From positions 1 through 53,696 of the forward strand of contig ONCV01000013.1 in assembly GCA_900316415.1 (NCBI GenBank): a stretch of DNA of 53,696 nucleotides, in the 5' to 3' direction. This DNA is from an uncultured Eubacteriales bacterium. Lineage in GTDB: Bacteria; Bacillota; Clostridia; Christensenellales; Aristaeellaceae. The notes under the pieces were generated by a model. The model was given only the letters and a program-made list of their open reading frames with translations, had not been told where the DNA came from and made no database searches. A program made the position numbers and the translations under genes. Of the stretch, positions 24,141-34,200 are shown in pieces (position 1 is the first letter of the stretch; every line of letters begins with the position of its first letter).

Positions 24141-25610
24141 ATGATTACAAACGATAAGGGAATCGTGGAACTGAAGCATTTTATTCTGCGGGAGGTATGC
24201 AAGCTGGCCTGGGAGGATCGGCTGACCGCGGAGGAAACCGAGAAGATTGTCTACGGGGTCAGCCCCGGCCCGAAGCCTTCGTACCGCTGCTGCGTGTACA
24301 AGGAGCGCGAGATCGTGCGGGGCAGGATCCGGCTGGCCATGGGGGAGAATCCGGACCCGGCATACCCGACGAAGAACGTGGTGGCGGTTATTCCGGCCGC
24401 CTGCGACGACTGCCCGATCCAGGATTACTTTGTTTCGGACATCTGCCGCTTCTGCCTGGGAAAGGCCTGCCTGAACGCCTGCAAATTCGGGGCGATCTCC
24501 CGGGGCGATTCCAAGATGCGCATCGACAGCAACAAATGCAAATCCTGCGGGCTGTGCGCCAAATCCTGCCCCTACGGCGCGATCATTCATCAGGAACGGC
24601 CCTGCAAGAAGGCCTGCCCGGTGGGCGCGATCTTCTATGACGAAGCCGGCGTCTGCAAAATCGACGAGAACAAGTGCATTCACTGCGGACACTGCATTCA
24701 CAACTGTCCCTTCGGCGCTATCGGCTCCAAGATCTACGCCGTGAACGTGATCCGGGCCATCCGTGCCGGAAAGCGGGTCGTGGCCATGTGCGCCCCGGCG
24801 ACGGAGGGCCAGTTCGGAAAGAACATCGGGATGGCGGCCATTCGCGCCGCCCTGAAAAAGCTGGGCTTCGCGGACATGGTGGAGGTCGGCCTGGGCGGGG
24901 ACATGACCGCCGCGGCGGAGGCCGCGGAATGGATCGAAGCCCGGAAGGAGGGCCGCCAAATGACCACCTCCTGCTGCCCCGCGTTCATCTCCATGCTGCG
25001 GCATCATTTCCCCCGGATCTACGAGAACAACAAGTCGGCCACCGTTTCCCCGATGGTGGCGGTATCCCGGTACCTGAAGAGCCAGGATCCGGACTGCGTG
25101 ACGGTGTTCATCGGGCCGTGCATCGCGAAGAAGGGGGAAACCCTGAGCGAGTTCATCCGGGACACGGCGGACTATGCCCTGACCTATGGCGAAATCGTCG
25201 CGATGCTGGACTCCCGGAACGTGGAGATCGTGCCGTCGGAGGAGGATTACCAGGAGGCCTCCCTGTTCGGAAAGCGCTTTGCCGGCACCGGCGGCGTGGC
25301 CGCCGCGGTGATGGAGGCCATGGAGGAAATGGGAGAGGATACCTCCGGCATCCGGCTGATGACCTGCGCCGGCGGGGACGAATGCCGGAAGGCCATGCTG
25401 CTGATGAATGCCGGGAAGCTGGAGACGGATTTCGTGGAAGGCATGATCTGTCCCGGCGGATGCGTGGGCGGCCCTTCCAAGCACCAGCTGGAATCCGTCG
25501 TCCTCCGGGACCGGGAGGGCCTGCTGGCCGGAGCGGACGGCCGGAAGATTCTGGAAAACCTGAAGAACTATCCCATGGATCAGTTCTCCATGCGCCGGGA
25601 CGGCACCTGA
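24141..25610 (+). CDS. Monomeric [FeFe] hydrogenase, group B type
   Basis: Interconverts protons and H2 with electrons from ferredoxin; the cell would use it to dispose of reducing power. The 489-residue protein has cysteine sets in the first half for [4Fe-4S] clusters (CDDC...CRFC, then CKSCGLCAKSCP and CIHCGHCIHNCP) and an H-cluster domain: TSCCPAF (about 276-282), GPCIAKK (about 325-331) and GMICPGGCVGG (Cys 437, 441). No NuoE/NuoF-like partners adjoin, so it is a stand-alone enzyme. The maturases HydE, HydF and HydG are not in the window. GGAGG precedes the ATG. Confidence 0.92.
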   Translation: MITNDKGIVELKHFILREVCKLAWEDRLTAEETEKIVYGVSPGPKPSYRCCVYKEREIVRGRIRLAMGENPDPAYPTKNVVAVIPAACDDCPIQDYFVSDICRFCLGKACLNACKFGAISRGDSKMRIDSNKCKSCGLCAKSCPYGAIIHQERPCKKACPVGAIFYDEAGVCKIDENKCIHCGHCIHNCPFGAIGSKIYAVNVIRAIRAGKRVVAMCAPATEGQFGKNIGMAAIRAALKKLGFADMVEVGLGGDMTAAAEAAEWIEARKEGRQMTTSCCPAFISMLRHHFPRIYENNKSATVSPMVAVSRYLKSQDPDCVTVFIGPCIAKKGETLSEFIRDTADYALTYGEIVAMLDSRNVEIVPSEEDYQEASLFGKRFAGTGGVAAAVMEAMEEMGEDTSGIRLMTCAGGDECRKAMLLMNAGKLETDFVEGMICPGGCVGGPSKHQLESVVLRDREGLLAGADGRKILENLKNYPMDQFSMRRDGT

Positions 25611-25663
25611 GACGGAGGTATCCATTTTCTCTTCCCGAACGAATCACTTTTCCCCCGAAAAGC

Positions 25664-25705
25664 TTGCGTACAAATACAAGATGTGGTAGACTAATTTTGT
25701 ATAAT
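25664..25705 (+). promoter_or_regulatory. Promoter region of the beta-helix gene
   Basis: Two candidate -10 boxes: TAGACT at 25687-25692 with TTGCGT at 25664-25669 (17 bases apart), and a perfect TATAAT at 25700-25705 without a good -35. The region is AT-rich compared with its surroundings. The start codon is 50-60 bases downstream. Confidence 0.55.
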
Positions 25706-25754
25706 TTCCTACTCCCGAGCATGTGCCACGTTTCGGACAAGGAGGACAAACGGA

Positions 25755-28700
25755 ATGAAAAAACGGATAGCGATGCTGATGACCATCCTGATGACGATCG
25801 TCTGCGTCTGCCCGGCCGGCCTGGCCCTGGATCCGGCGAATATTACGGTGACGATCACGGACAAGGACGGGAACGTCCATACGGAGACCTATACCGGAGA
25901 CAGCTTTGATAGCGATCAATTAGATTCCTATCTGAGCACGCTGTCCCCCGCGGATATGGCCAAGGTGAAGGAAGCGACGGTGCAGCAGATCTCCGCGTCC
26001 ATTCCGGACAGCGATACTGGTCCGTATGTGATCATTGGCACCAATGCCAACGGGGAGCCGGTGACCATTGAGATCAAAAGCGACGTGGCGAAGCTGCAGA
26101 CGGAGGACAGCCCCACCGTGACGCTGGAAGGCGACGTGAAGGGAAAGGATTCCAACCCGGCAGTCGATGTGATGAAAGGCGATCCGTCCATCACCGTGAA
26201 CGGGGACGTGAACGTGTCCAAGGATATAGCGATTCAGGTTACCGACACCGGAGACGAAGCGCAGATTACGGTTATCGGGGATGTGACCGCCCCCAACGGA
26301 AGCGGAATCGCTGCGATGAATACCGGGGAAACGGAGATCACCGTGGACGGATCCGTGAAAGTCGCCTATACCGGGGTCAACGCCGGGGGAGAAGCCATCA
26401 TTGAGACGGGCGACGTGATCAGCACGGGCGGAACCGCCGTGAGTGCGGCGGAACAGGCCAGCGTGACCGTGAACGGAAAAGTGGAGGCGCAGAACGAGGG
26501 AATTATTGCCGCGGATGACGCGACAGTCATTGTTCACGAGGATGTGACCTCCCAGACGCGCGTCGGCGTCGATGCCTCTGACAATTCCAGCGTAGAGGTG
26601 GACGGCAGCGTCCAGGGAAAGACCAGTGCAATTGTCACGGATGGAGAAGCAGAGGTGACGGTCCACGGGGACGCGTCCTCGGAAGGAACGACCATCCAGG
26701 CGAGGATGGGAGCAGAATACAATCCCGTGACGGGCGCGATGGATCCGGTAGAGAATCATTCTACCGTCACGGTGGAAGGAAATGTGACCGGAAACACGGG
26801 CATTTACGCGGAAAATGACGCGAATATTACCGTAAAAGGAAACGTGGATGGCGAAGACAACGCGGTCCGGGTGGTGGACGCGGTCGATTTTGCCGGCGAA
26901 AGCCATGCCACCGGCGCGCAGGTGACGGTGGAAGGGAATGTTGAGTCCGACGGTACCGCGATCTTTATGAACGCCAGTTCGGAGAAAGCGCTTGTCCAGG
27001 TTGACGGGAATGTGATCTCGGAGGGCAGCGGAATTATCGCGGTTCAGAGCGGCAAGGTGGATATCGGAAAAGACGTGACCGCAAACGGAACGGGAATCAA
27101 CGCCCAGGGAACCACGGATGTCACCGTGGGCGGAAATGTGAATGCGCAGTTCTTCGGTGTCAGTGCCTCGGATCAGGCGAAGGTCACCGTGGCTGGGAAT
27201 GTGGATACCGCGGGACTCGGTATCGTGACCAGCGGCGAGAGCAGCGTAGAAGTGACGGGAAACGTGGATGCCAAGGGAACCGGTATCGCGGCCCACGGCG
27301 AGAGCAGCGTGAAGGTGACCGGCAGCGTCTCCAGCCAGATCGGCTCCGGCGTTCAGACCGATGGGGACGCGACCGTCCAGGTGCACGGAGACGTGGAGAG
27401 TGAGAGAACCGGGGTGCTGCAGCAGGACGGCGGGGAGATCACCGTGGACGGCAGCATCACCGCGAAGGGAGATGGGGTCGAGGCCAGGACCAGCGGCGAA
27501 GTGACCGTTCACGGCGACATTACCGCGGGCCATGTGGAGAAGATCACCACCTCCTCCGGGTACGAGTATGAAAGCCCGATAGGAGCCGGCGTCAACGCCG
27601 CGGGGACCGCCATCGTGACCGTGGACGGAAACGTGCAGGCGGAGCGCACCGGTATCGTCACCATGGAAGAGGCGAAGGTGACCGTTCACGGAGACGTCAC
27701 CGGGAAAAAGGCGAACGGCGTATCCGCGGACGGACAGTCCATCGTGACCGTGGACGGCAATGTGACCGGGAACTGGAGCGCAGTTAACGCAAACATGGAT
27801 GCGGAGGTGACCATCCGGGGCGATGCCAACGGAACGGTGAACGCGTCCGATCAGGCCCGCGTGACGGTGGAGAAGGATGTGACCGACGAAGACGCGGGCG
27901 TCTATGCCTCCCATGACGCGGAGGTGAACATCCTGGGCTCCGTGAACGTGGACGGAAGGGACATGACGGAAGCGGACGCGGTCGGCATCAGCGCTACGGC
28001 AGGCATTGACGGATTTGATCCGGAAACCTGGAAGACGATCCCCTATGACGGCAACCCCACCGTGACGGTGGGCGGAGACGTGACCGTGCAGGACGGCATC
28101 GGCATCCAGATGGACGGGCGCGCCAGGGTCACCGTTCAGGGCGATGTAACGGCCGCCACCGCGGAGGACAAGGAGGAGGAAGTCGCCGCGCCGGAGTCCA
28201 ACTCCTACAAGGCCTACCAGGAAGCGCATGAAGCCGCCTATGCCGATGTGGAGGAGACGGAACAGACGATGGGCGCGGTCATGATCGATCTGGACGAAAA
28301 CCATGACGGCCAGTTGATCGTCGGCGGAACGGTCCGGGCGGGGGATCAGTCGGTGCCCATTGTGATCAGCTATCATGTGGACGAGGATTACTCCAAAGCG
28401 ACGGAGATGCCGGAGCTGCCGGAGATGAAGATCTACGAGATTGCGCCGAACAACGGGGAATACTTCGATGTCAACGTGATGCTGGACCGGGAAGTGAGCG
28501 GCTCCTATGTGAACGAGGGGACGACGGAAGAACAGAACTTCAAATTTACCGAAACGAATGTCTGCGTGGCCGTGAGCGAGGAGGACCGCGCCGCGCTGGT
28601 GGAGGCGGTGGCCGCGGCCATCGAGTACATCATCCGGGTGGATCCGGAGATGAAGAGCAGCATTCAGATCGCGGACGACTTCTATGACAGCGAGAACGAT

Positions 28701-29228
28701 CTCTATGCCGCCCATGAGAATGAAGATGTTTCCGTGACCCTGAAGCTGGACGGATATGACCTGACGGCCACGGGCAATTACACCCTGCTGGACAATGGGG
28801 ACGGCACCTGGACGCTGACGGTGCAGCGGGGCGGCGGCGTCACCCTGAGCGCGGTGATCAAGAAGAGCGGATCCCCCGCCGCGGCAGGCGGCCCTTCCGC
28901 CGCGGACGCGGAGGCGGACGCCGGCTGGCGGGATTCCCGGGTCGGCAAGAAGGTCCTGTTCGGCCGGTATGACCTGGACGGGAACGGCGAGAAGGAGGAT
29001 CTGGAATGGATCGTCCTGCGGGTGGCGGACGGCTCCGCCCGCCTGGCGACGGCCCGGGGGATGGAGGCGATTCCCGCGGATTTCGACACGGCCTTCAACG
29101 AAGAGGAAGCCGGTCAGATCCGGACCGAGATCACGCCGCTGGATCGGGTGATGTCGAAATCCTTCTTCGGGGACGGAATGGTGCATGCCAGCATGTATGT
29201 GAACCTGGCCGCGCTGCATCTGGACTGA
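25755..29228 (+). CDS. Secreted beta-helix-type repeat protein with a DUF6273-like C-terminus
   Basis: A 1157-residue exported protein. A signal peptide (about 1-24) ends near GLALDP. From about residue 115 to 865 it consists of some 30 repeats of 20-30 residues following [AV]xVTVxG[DN]V...GIxA, alternating hydrophobic Val/Ile with Gly-Asn/Asp turns as expected of a right-handed parallel beta-helix. A non-repetitive domain follows (about 870-1030), then an Ala-rich linker and an end with GKKVLFGRYDLDGNGEKEDL and WIVLRV, resembling DUF6273 domains. No LPXTG, transmembrane or S-layer anchor is visible. It may be an adhesin or polysaccharide-binding filament; no partner is identified. Confidence 0.8.
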   Translation: MKKRIAMLMTILMTIVCVCPAGLALDPANITVTITDKDGNVHTETYTGDSFDSDQLDSYLSTLSPADMAKVKEATVQQISASIPDSDTGPYVIIGTNANGEPVTIEIKSDVAKLQTEDSPTVTLEGDVKGKDSNPAVDVMKGDPSITVNGDVNVSKDIAIQVTDTGDEAQITVIGDVTAPNGSGIAAMNTGETEITVDGSVKVAYTGVNAGGEAIIETGDVISTGGTAVSAAEQASVTVNGKVEAQNEGIIAADDATVIVHEDVTSQTRVGVDASDNSSVEVDGSVQGKTSAIVTDGEAEVTVHGDASSEGTTIQARMGAEYNPVTGAMDPVENHSTVTVEGNVTGNTGIYAENDANITVKGNVDGEDNAVRVVDAVDFAGESHATGAQVTVEGNVESDGTAIFMNASSEKALVQVDGNVISEGSGIIAVQSGKVDIGKDVTANGTGINAQGTTDVTVGGNVNAQFFGVSASDQAKVTVAGNVDTAGLGIVTSGESSVEVTGNVDAKGTGIAAHGESSVKVTGSVSSQIGSGVQTDGDATVQVHGDVESERTGVLQQDGGEITVDGSITAKGDGVEARTSGEVTVHGDITAGHVEKITTSSGYEYESPIGAGVNAAGTAIVTVDGNVQAERTGIVTMEEAKVTVHGDVTGKKANGVSADGQSIVTVDGNVTGNWSAVNANMDAEVTIRGDANGTVNASDQARVTVEKDVTDEDAGVYASHDAEVNILGSVNVDGRDMTEADAVGISATAGIDGFDPETWKTIPYDGNPTVTVGGDVTVQDGIGIQMDGRARVTVQGDVTAATAEDKEEEVAAPESNSYKAYQEAHEAAYADVEETEQTMGAVMIDLDENHDGQLIVGGTVRAGDQSVPIVISYHVDEDYSKATEMPELPEMKIYEIAPNNGEYFDVNVMLDREVSGSYVNEGTTEEQNFKFTETNVCVAVSEEDRAALVEAVAAAIEYIIRVDPEMKSSIQIADDFYDSENDLYAAHENEDVSVTLKLDGYDLTATGNYTLLDNGDGTWTLTVQRGGGVTLSAVIKKSGSPAAAGGPSAADAEADAGWRDSRVGKKVLFGRYDLDGNGEKEDLEWIVLRVADGSARLATARGMEAIPADFDTAFNEEEAGQIRTEITPLDRVMSKSFFGDGMVHASMYVNLAALHLD

Positions 29229-29268
29229 GATTCAAACAGAGAAACGGCCGGGCGCATTGCCGGCCGCG

Positions 29269-29298
29269 GAAGCGGAGCGGAAACGCCCCGCTTCTTTT
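29269..29298 (+). terminator. Intrinsic terminator after the beta-helix gene
   Basis: Stem GAAGCGG (29269-29275) with CCGCTTC (29288-29294), strengthened by an inner GCG/CGC pair, then TTTT. A second hairpin GGCCGG/CCGGCC (29246-29265) stands just before it. Confidence 0.65.
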
Positions 29299-29320
29299 CC
29301 AATAAAAGGAGGATGCGAGC

Positions 29321-30946
29321 ATGAAAAAAATCCTGTGTGTTGTGCTGATGCTGGTTCTGGCGGCGGGGCTGTGCCTGGCCCGGGCGGAGAAGGCGGGGGA
29401 GGAAGAGCCCCTGATCTGGATTCCGGATCAGGACCTGCGGATCGAGGCGGGGCAGACGGTGGCCCTGAAGGCCCATTTTGCCCATTCCGTGCCGAAGGTG
29501 GGGGTTCGGGTTCAGTGGAGCAGCGACGCGATGACCGTGGCCACGGTGAACTCCCTGGGACGGGTGTCCGGGGTTTCGCTGGGGGACGCCACGATCACCT
29601 GCGAGGCGCTGCTGCAAAACGGGGAGGTGCTGCGGACCAGCACCACGGTGCATGTCATCCAGCCCATGGAGACCCTGACGCTGAACGGCGGGGAGCCCAT
29701 GCGGATCGGATTTGACACGGAGGCGGTGATCCCCTACACCTACACGCCGGAGGAAGTCAGCATTCCGGAGGTCACCTGGACCTCCTGGAATCCGGAGATC
29801 GCGACGGTGGCGGAGGACGGCACCGTGCGGGGCATTTCCGCGGGAAACGCGCGGGTGACGGCGCAGGCCGCGGACGGCCGCGGGGCCAGCGCGACCCTCC
29901 AGGTGACCGTGACGCCGGTTTACGCGGAGGACGAGGAGATTTCCTTCGACCGGGACGAGGAGAAGCAGACCGCCTTCCACTTTTCCGGGGAGAGCTTTGA
30001 GGAGCTGTACCTCCTGACGGCGGAAAAGGGCAGCGTCAGCTTCGAGACGGAGGAGGAGAATCAGATCCTCCGGGTGAAGATGCGGCCGAAGGCGATCACG
30101 GAGGACGACCGCCTGCTGGTGCTGGACCGGAAGGACGGCGCCGTGCTGGCGGAGACGAAAATCCGGGTGGAGGAAGGAACCATCTGCGACGCCCAGAAGC
30201 TGAAGGTGGACAGCGCGGAACTGGTTCCCGGCGCCGGCGTGCTGACCTACCGGATTCAGCTGACGAACCGCTCCGCCGAGGAAATCGGAGAAATCGGATT
30301 CCTGGTGGACTACCGGGATCAGTTCGGCGACACCCATTATCTGATGTCCAACGCGGACGGAACCCTGACGAATTTCCAGTACACGACCATGTTCAACATC
30401 CTTCCGGGGCAGACGAAGCCGCTGGCCGGGAAGTGCGAGGCCTTCCGGTCCGACGACCTGATCCGGGAGGTGCGGGTGGCAGTCTGCTATTACCGGTACG
30501 TGGAGAGCGGGAGAAAAGTCTACATCCCCGCCAGCCAGCTGTACTGGTTCTCCTCCAAATCCGGGGACCTGGATCATCCGGAGAAGGGCGTCAACTATGA
30601 GCAGCCCGATGTGGAAACCGTGGACAAGGCGGAACGGATCAGCTATGACCTGCGGGCCACGATGTGCGACCTGTATCCCTATGCTGCCAAGCCCTTCTGC
30701 CGGTCCTACCGGTCGGGCAAATACATCGCAGCGGTGGGCGAGGGCGGATGGGCCAAGGCCTGGAAGCTGCGGGCCCAGGACGTGATCTACGGCGCGGACG
30801 ACCTGCTGTGGGAGGAGGATCCCTTCTTCCTGAGCCGCGCCTTTGCCCGGGTGTACGACGGCGAAACGGTGACGCTGAAGGTGGTCCGGAACGGGGAGGA
30901 AATCGAGCTCCCGATCGCCCGGAACGTGACGGAACCGGCGAAGTAA
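29321..30946 (+). CDS. Secreted protein with two Ig-like (BIG2) domains and a PDZ-like C-terminus
   Basis: A 541-residue exported protein. A signal peptide (about 1-22, ending CLARA) is followed by two BIG2-type domains: the first ends VATVNSLGRVSGVSLGDATI, the second has IATVAEDGTVRGISAGNARV. A middle beta-rich region of unknown type follows. The last 70 residues read like a PDZ domain (WKLRAQDVIYGADD, then GETVTLKVVRNGEEIELPI), placing a peptide-binding module on a non-protease. GGAGG before the ATG; it may share a role with the beta-helix protein upstream. Confidence 0.75.
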   Translation: MKKILCVVLMLVLAAGLCLARAEKAGEEEPLIWIPDQDLRIEAGQTVALKAHFAHSVPKVGVRVQWSSDAMTVATVNSLGRVSGVSLGDATITCEALLQNGEVLRTSTTVHVIQPMETLTLNGGEPMRIGFDTEAVIPYTYTPEEVSIPEVTWTSWNPEIATVAEDGTVRGISAGNARVTAQAADGRGASATLQVTVTPVYAEDEEISFDRDEEKQTAFHFSGESFEELYLLTAEKGSVSFETEEENQILRVKMRPKAITEDDRLLVLDRKDGAVLAETKIRVEEGTICDAQKLKVDSAELVPGAGVLTYRIQLTNRSAEEIGEIGFLVDYRDQFGDTHYLMSNADGTLTNFQYTTMFNILPGQTKPLAGKCEAFRSDDLIREVRVAVCYYRYVESGRKVYIPASQLYWFSSKSGDLDHPEKGVNYEQPDVETVDKAERISYDLRATMCDLYPYAAKPFCRSYRSGKYIAAVGEGGWAKAWKLRAQDVIYGADDLLWEEDPFFLSRAFARVYDGETVTLKVVRNGEEIELPIARNVTEPAK

Positions 30947-31031
30947 GTTCCGCCGCCCCGGGGCGCTGCGGCCCCGTCCGCGGGAAGAAACGAAACGATG
31001 CGGACCGAAAAAACAGAAAGGACAGGGAAGC

Positions 31032-32075
31032 ATGCAAACCATTTTTATCGAACCGGATCATCCCCGGATCCGCCTGCTGGGGCGGATGGACCGGAGCCAG
31101 CGGCCCCTTTGCCTGGACTGGACGGGAACGGGAATCGAGTTCCGCCACCGGGGCAGCGATATCTGGGCGGAGCTGGAGGCGACGGAGAACGCGCCAATCT
31201 TCTACATGATCGTGCTGGCGGACGGCCTGCCCATCTGCCGCTTTCCCGTGGAGCCGGGGATCCGGTTCTATCCCCTGATCCTGGGCATGGAAGCGGAGCG
31301 GGAGCGGACGGTGACCCTGATGAAGGAAACCCAGTGCATGCCGGATTCCCCGGCGGCCACGGTGAAGCTGCATTCGCTGCGCTATGAAGGGGAACTGCTG
31401 GAACTGCCGAAGGCCGATCTGCGGATCGAGTTCATCGGCGACAGCTTGACCAGCGGGGAGGGCTCCCTGGCGCCGCGGGGAAACGAGGAATGGATCACCG
31501 CCTGGTTCTCCGCCCGCGCGAATTATTCCTGGGAGGCCTGCCGGATGCTGAACGCGGAGCGGCGGATCCTGAGCCAGAGCGGATACGGCGCGGTGTGGAA
31601 TTACCTGCATGACGAGACCCGGAACATGGCGGACGGGTATGAGCTGATCGCCGGCGTTCTGTCCGGCCCGGAAGCGGAAGCCCGCGGATGCCGGAAACCG
31701 TATGACTTCGCCGCCTGGCCGGCGGACATCGTCTGCATCCGGCTGGGAAGCAACGACGCCGGGGGCATGAATTACCGGAAGTCCCTGGAGCAGGACCGAG
31801 AGACCCTGGTGCAGGGATTCCGGAAGCTGCTGGGGAAGGTGCGGAAATGCAATCCCGGGGCGAAGATCGTCTGGATCAAGCCGGACTCCGGATGCTATCC
31901 GGAGATCGCGGAGAAGGCCGCGGAGCTGGCCCGGGCGGACGGCCTGCGGGAGATCTATACCTTCGCCCTGCCGGACTATCATCCGGAGGACTGCGGGGCA
32001 AGGAACCATCCCGGGGCCGCGTGGAACCGGATGGCCGGGGAGCTGCTGGGCGAATACCTGAAATCGATCCTCTGA
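31032..32075 (+). CDS. SGNH-fold carbohydrate esterase (CE2-like)
   Basis: A 347-residue cytosolic-looking protein (no signal peptide). An N-terminal beta-sandwich of about 125 residues precedes an SGNH hydrolase domain: nucleophile GDSLTSGEG, oxyanion block RLGSNDAGG and a C-terminal NHPGAAWNRMA containing the catalytic His. This order matches CE2 deacetylases that remove acetyl groups from xylan or mannan oligosaccharides. The usual Asp before the catalytic His is Asn here. It could process sugars brought in by the transporter locus downstream. Confidence 0.8.
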   Translation: MQTIFIEPDHPRIRLLGRMDRSQRPLCLDWTGTGIEFRHRGSDIWAELEATENAPIFYMIVLADGLPICRFPVEPGIRFYPLILGMEAERERTVTLMKETQCMPDSPAATVKLHSLRYEGELLELPKADLRIEFIGDSLTSGEGSLAPRGNEEWITAWFSARANYSWEACRMLNAERRILSQSGYGAVWNYLHDETRNMADGYELIAGVLSGPEAEARGCRKPYDFAAWPADIVCIRLGSNDAGGMNYRKSLEQDRETLVQGFRKLLGKVRKCNPGAKIVWIKPDSGCYPEIAEKAAELARADGLREIYTFALPDYHPEDCGARNHPGAAWNRMAGELLGEYLKSIL

Positions 32076-32094
32076 ACTTCTTCTGTATTTCCCA

Positions 32095-32124
32095 TTGACG
32101 GGAACTTTTCCGAAAGGATATAAT
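32095..32124 (+). promoter_or_regulatory. Promoter of the 2-oxoacid:ferredoxin oxidoreductase operon
   Basis: -35 TTGACG at 32095-32100, 18 bases, -10 TATAAT at 32119-32124. The ferredoxin-subunit start codon is 34 bases further on. Confidence 0.85.
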
Positions 32125-32157
32125 TCAGCTTAAACCCAATGAAGGAGGCGAAATGCC

Positions 32158-32361
32158 ATGGCCCTGCTGACCATTGCCACCGAAATCTGCAAAGGCTGCG
32201 GTCTGTGTGCCGATGTCTGCCCGAAAAAGATCCTGGCCCTCAGCAAGGAAATCAATTCCAAAGGTTACCATCCCATCGCCGTCACCGACCAGAGCAAGTG
32301 CATCGCCTGCGCCTTCTGCGCGCGGATGTGCCCGGACGCGGTGATCAAGGTCGAAAAGTAA
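32158..32361 (+). CDS. 2-oxoacid:ferredoxin oxidoreductase, ferredoxin-like delta subunit
   Basis: A 67-residue protein with two [4Fe-4S] motifs, CKGCGLCADVCP and CIACAFCARMCP. It carries electrons from the thiamine-diphosphate site of the enzyme to free ferredoxin. It leads the four-gene operon delta-alpha-beta-gamma, 20 bases before the alpha subunit, after AAGGAGG. Confidence 0.93.
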   Translation: MALLTIATEICKGCGLCADVCPKKILALSKEINSKGYHPIAVTDQSKCIACAFCARMCPDAVIKVEK

Positions 32362-32380
32362 GAAAGGAGGAGCGAATACC

Positions 32381-33457
32381 ATGGGTCAGAAAATGCTCAT
32401 GAAGGGAAATGAGGCCATCGCCGAAGCCGCCATCCAGGCGGGATGCCGCTTCTTCTTTGGCTACCCCATTACCCCTCAGAACCAGATTCCCGAATACATG
32501 TCCAAGCGGTTGCCGAAGACGGAGGGCGGCTGCTTCCTGCAGGCGGAGAGCGAGGTCGCGGCGATCAACATGGTCTACGGAGCGGCCGGCGCCGGCGCCC
32601 GGGTGATGACGTCCTCGTCCTCGCCGGGAATTTCCCTGAAGCAGGAGGGCATCAGCTATATCGTGGGGGCGGAGCTCCCCTGCGTCATCGTGAACATGGT
32701 CCGCGGCGGCCCCGGCCTGGGATCCATCCAGCCCGCGCAGAGCGACTACTATCAGTCCACCCGCGGCGGCGGCCACGGGGATTACCGGATGCTGGTGCTG
32801 GCTCCCTCCTCCGTGCAGGAGGCCGTGGAGCTGACCCAGCAGGCCTTCGACCTGGCGGACCGGTACCGCAATCCCGTGCTGATCATGGGCGACGGCCTGA
32901 TCGGCCAGATGATGGAGCCGGTGGAGATGCCGGACTACCAGAAGCCGGCCGACCTTCCGGAGAAGACCTGGGCGGCCACCGGATGGACCCCGGCCTCCGA
33001 CCGGGAGCGGGCGATCATCAATTCGCTGTACATTGATCCCGCCGTGCTGGAAAAGCACGTGAATCACCTGTACGAGAAATACGCCGTCATGGAGCAGACC
33101 GAATGCCGCTGGCAGGAGGAGATGACGGAGGACGCGGACTACGTGATCGTCGCCTACGGCACCACCGCCCGCATCGCGCGCTCCGCCATGCGGAAGCTGC
33201 GGGAGGAGGGCATCCGGGCGGGCCTGATCCGGCCCATTACCCTCTGGCCCTTCCCCAACGCCCCCATCGCGAAGGCCGCGGAGCACGCGAAGGCCTTCCT
33301 GACGGTGGAGATGAGCATGGGCCAGATGGTGGACGACGTGCGCCTGGCGGCGGACGGAAAGCGCCCCGTGCACTTCTTCGGGCGGACCGGCGGCATCGTG
33401 CCCACGGTCCGGGAGATCATCACCCAGGTGGAAAATCTGGCAAAGGAGGGGAAGTAA
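32381..33457 (+). CDS. vorB: 2-oxoacid:ferredoxin oxidoreductase, alpha subunit (VorB type)
   Basis: Pyrimidine/CoA-side subunit of a ferredoxin-dependent oxidoreductase that converts a 2-oxoacid and CoA to acyl-CoA, CO2 and reduced ferredoxin. The 358-residue protein has [30 protein letters not shown], an [19 protein letters not shown] block, and [17 protein letters not shown]. These match VorB/KorA proteins; the preferred substrate (branched-chain 2-oxoacid or 2-oxoglutarate) cannot be read from sequence. Confidence 0.93.
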   Translation: MGQKMLMKGNEAIAEAAIQAGCRFFFGYPITPQNQIPEYMSKRLPKTEGGCFLQAESEVAAINMVYGAAGAGARVMTSSSSPGISLKQEGISYIVGAELPCVIVNMVRGGPGLGSIQPAQSDYYQSTRGGGHGDYRMLVLAPSSVQEAVELTQQAFDLADRYRNPVLIMGDGLIGQMMEPVEMPDYQKPADLPEKTWAATGWTPASDRERAIINSLYIDPAVLEKHVNHLYEKYAVMEQTECRWQEEMTEDADYVIVAYGTTARIARSAMRKLREEGIRAGLIRPITLWPFPNAPIAKAAEHAKAFLTVEMSMGQMVDDVRLAADGKRPVHFFGRTGGIVPTVREIITQVENLAKEGK

Positions 33458-33458
33458 C

Positions 33459-34196
<738 letters not shown>

Positions 34197-34200
34197 ATCC

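Noticed and set aside
26100..28150. Repeated DNA that could be mistaken for a CRISPR array
   Set aside because: The repeats are protein-level, in frame, of varied length and not conserved in DNA sequence; no cas gene is near.
25920..29219. A 1099-codon minus-strand frame opposite the beta-helix gene
   Set aside because: The plus-strand frame has a signal peptide, ribosome site and regular repeats; the complement merely mirrors the repeats (His/Gly/Asp-rich).
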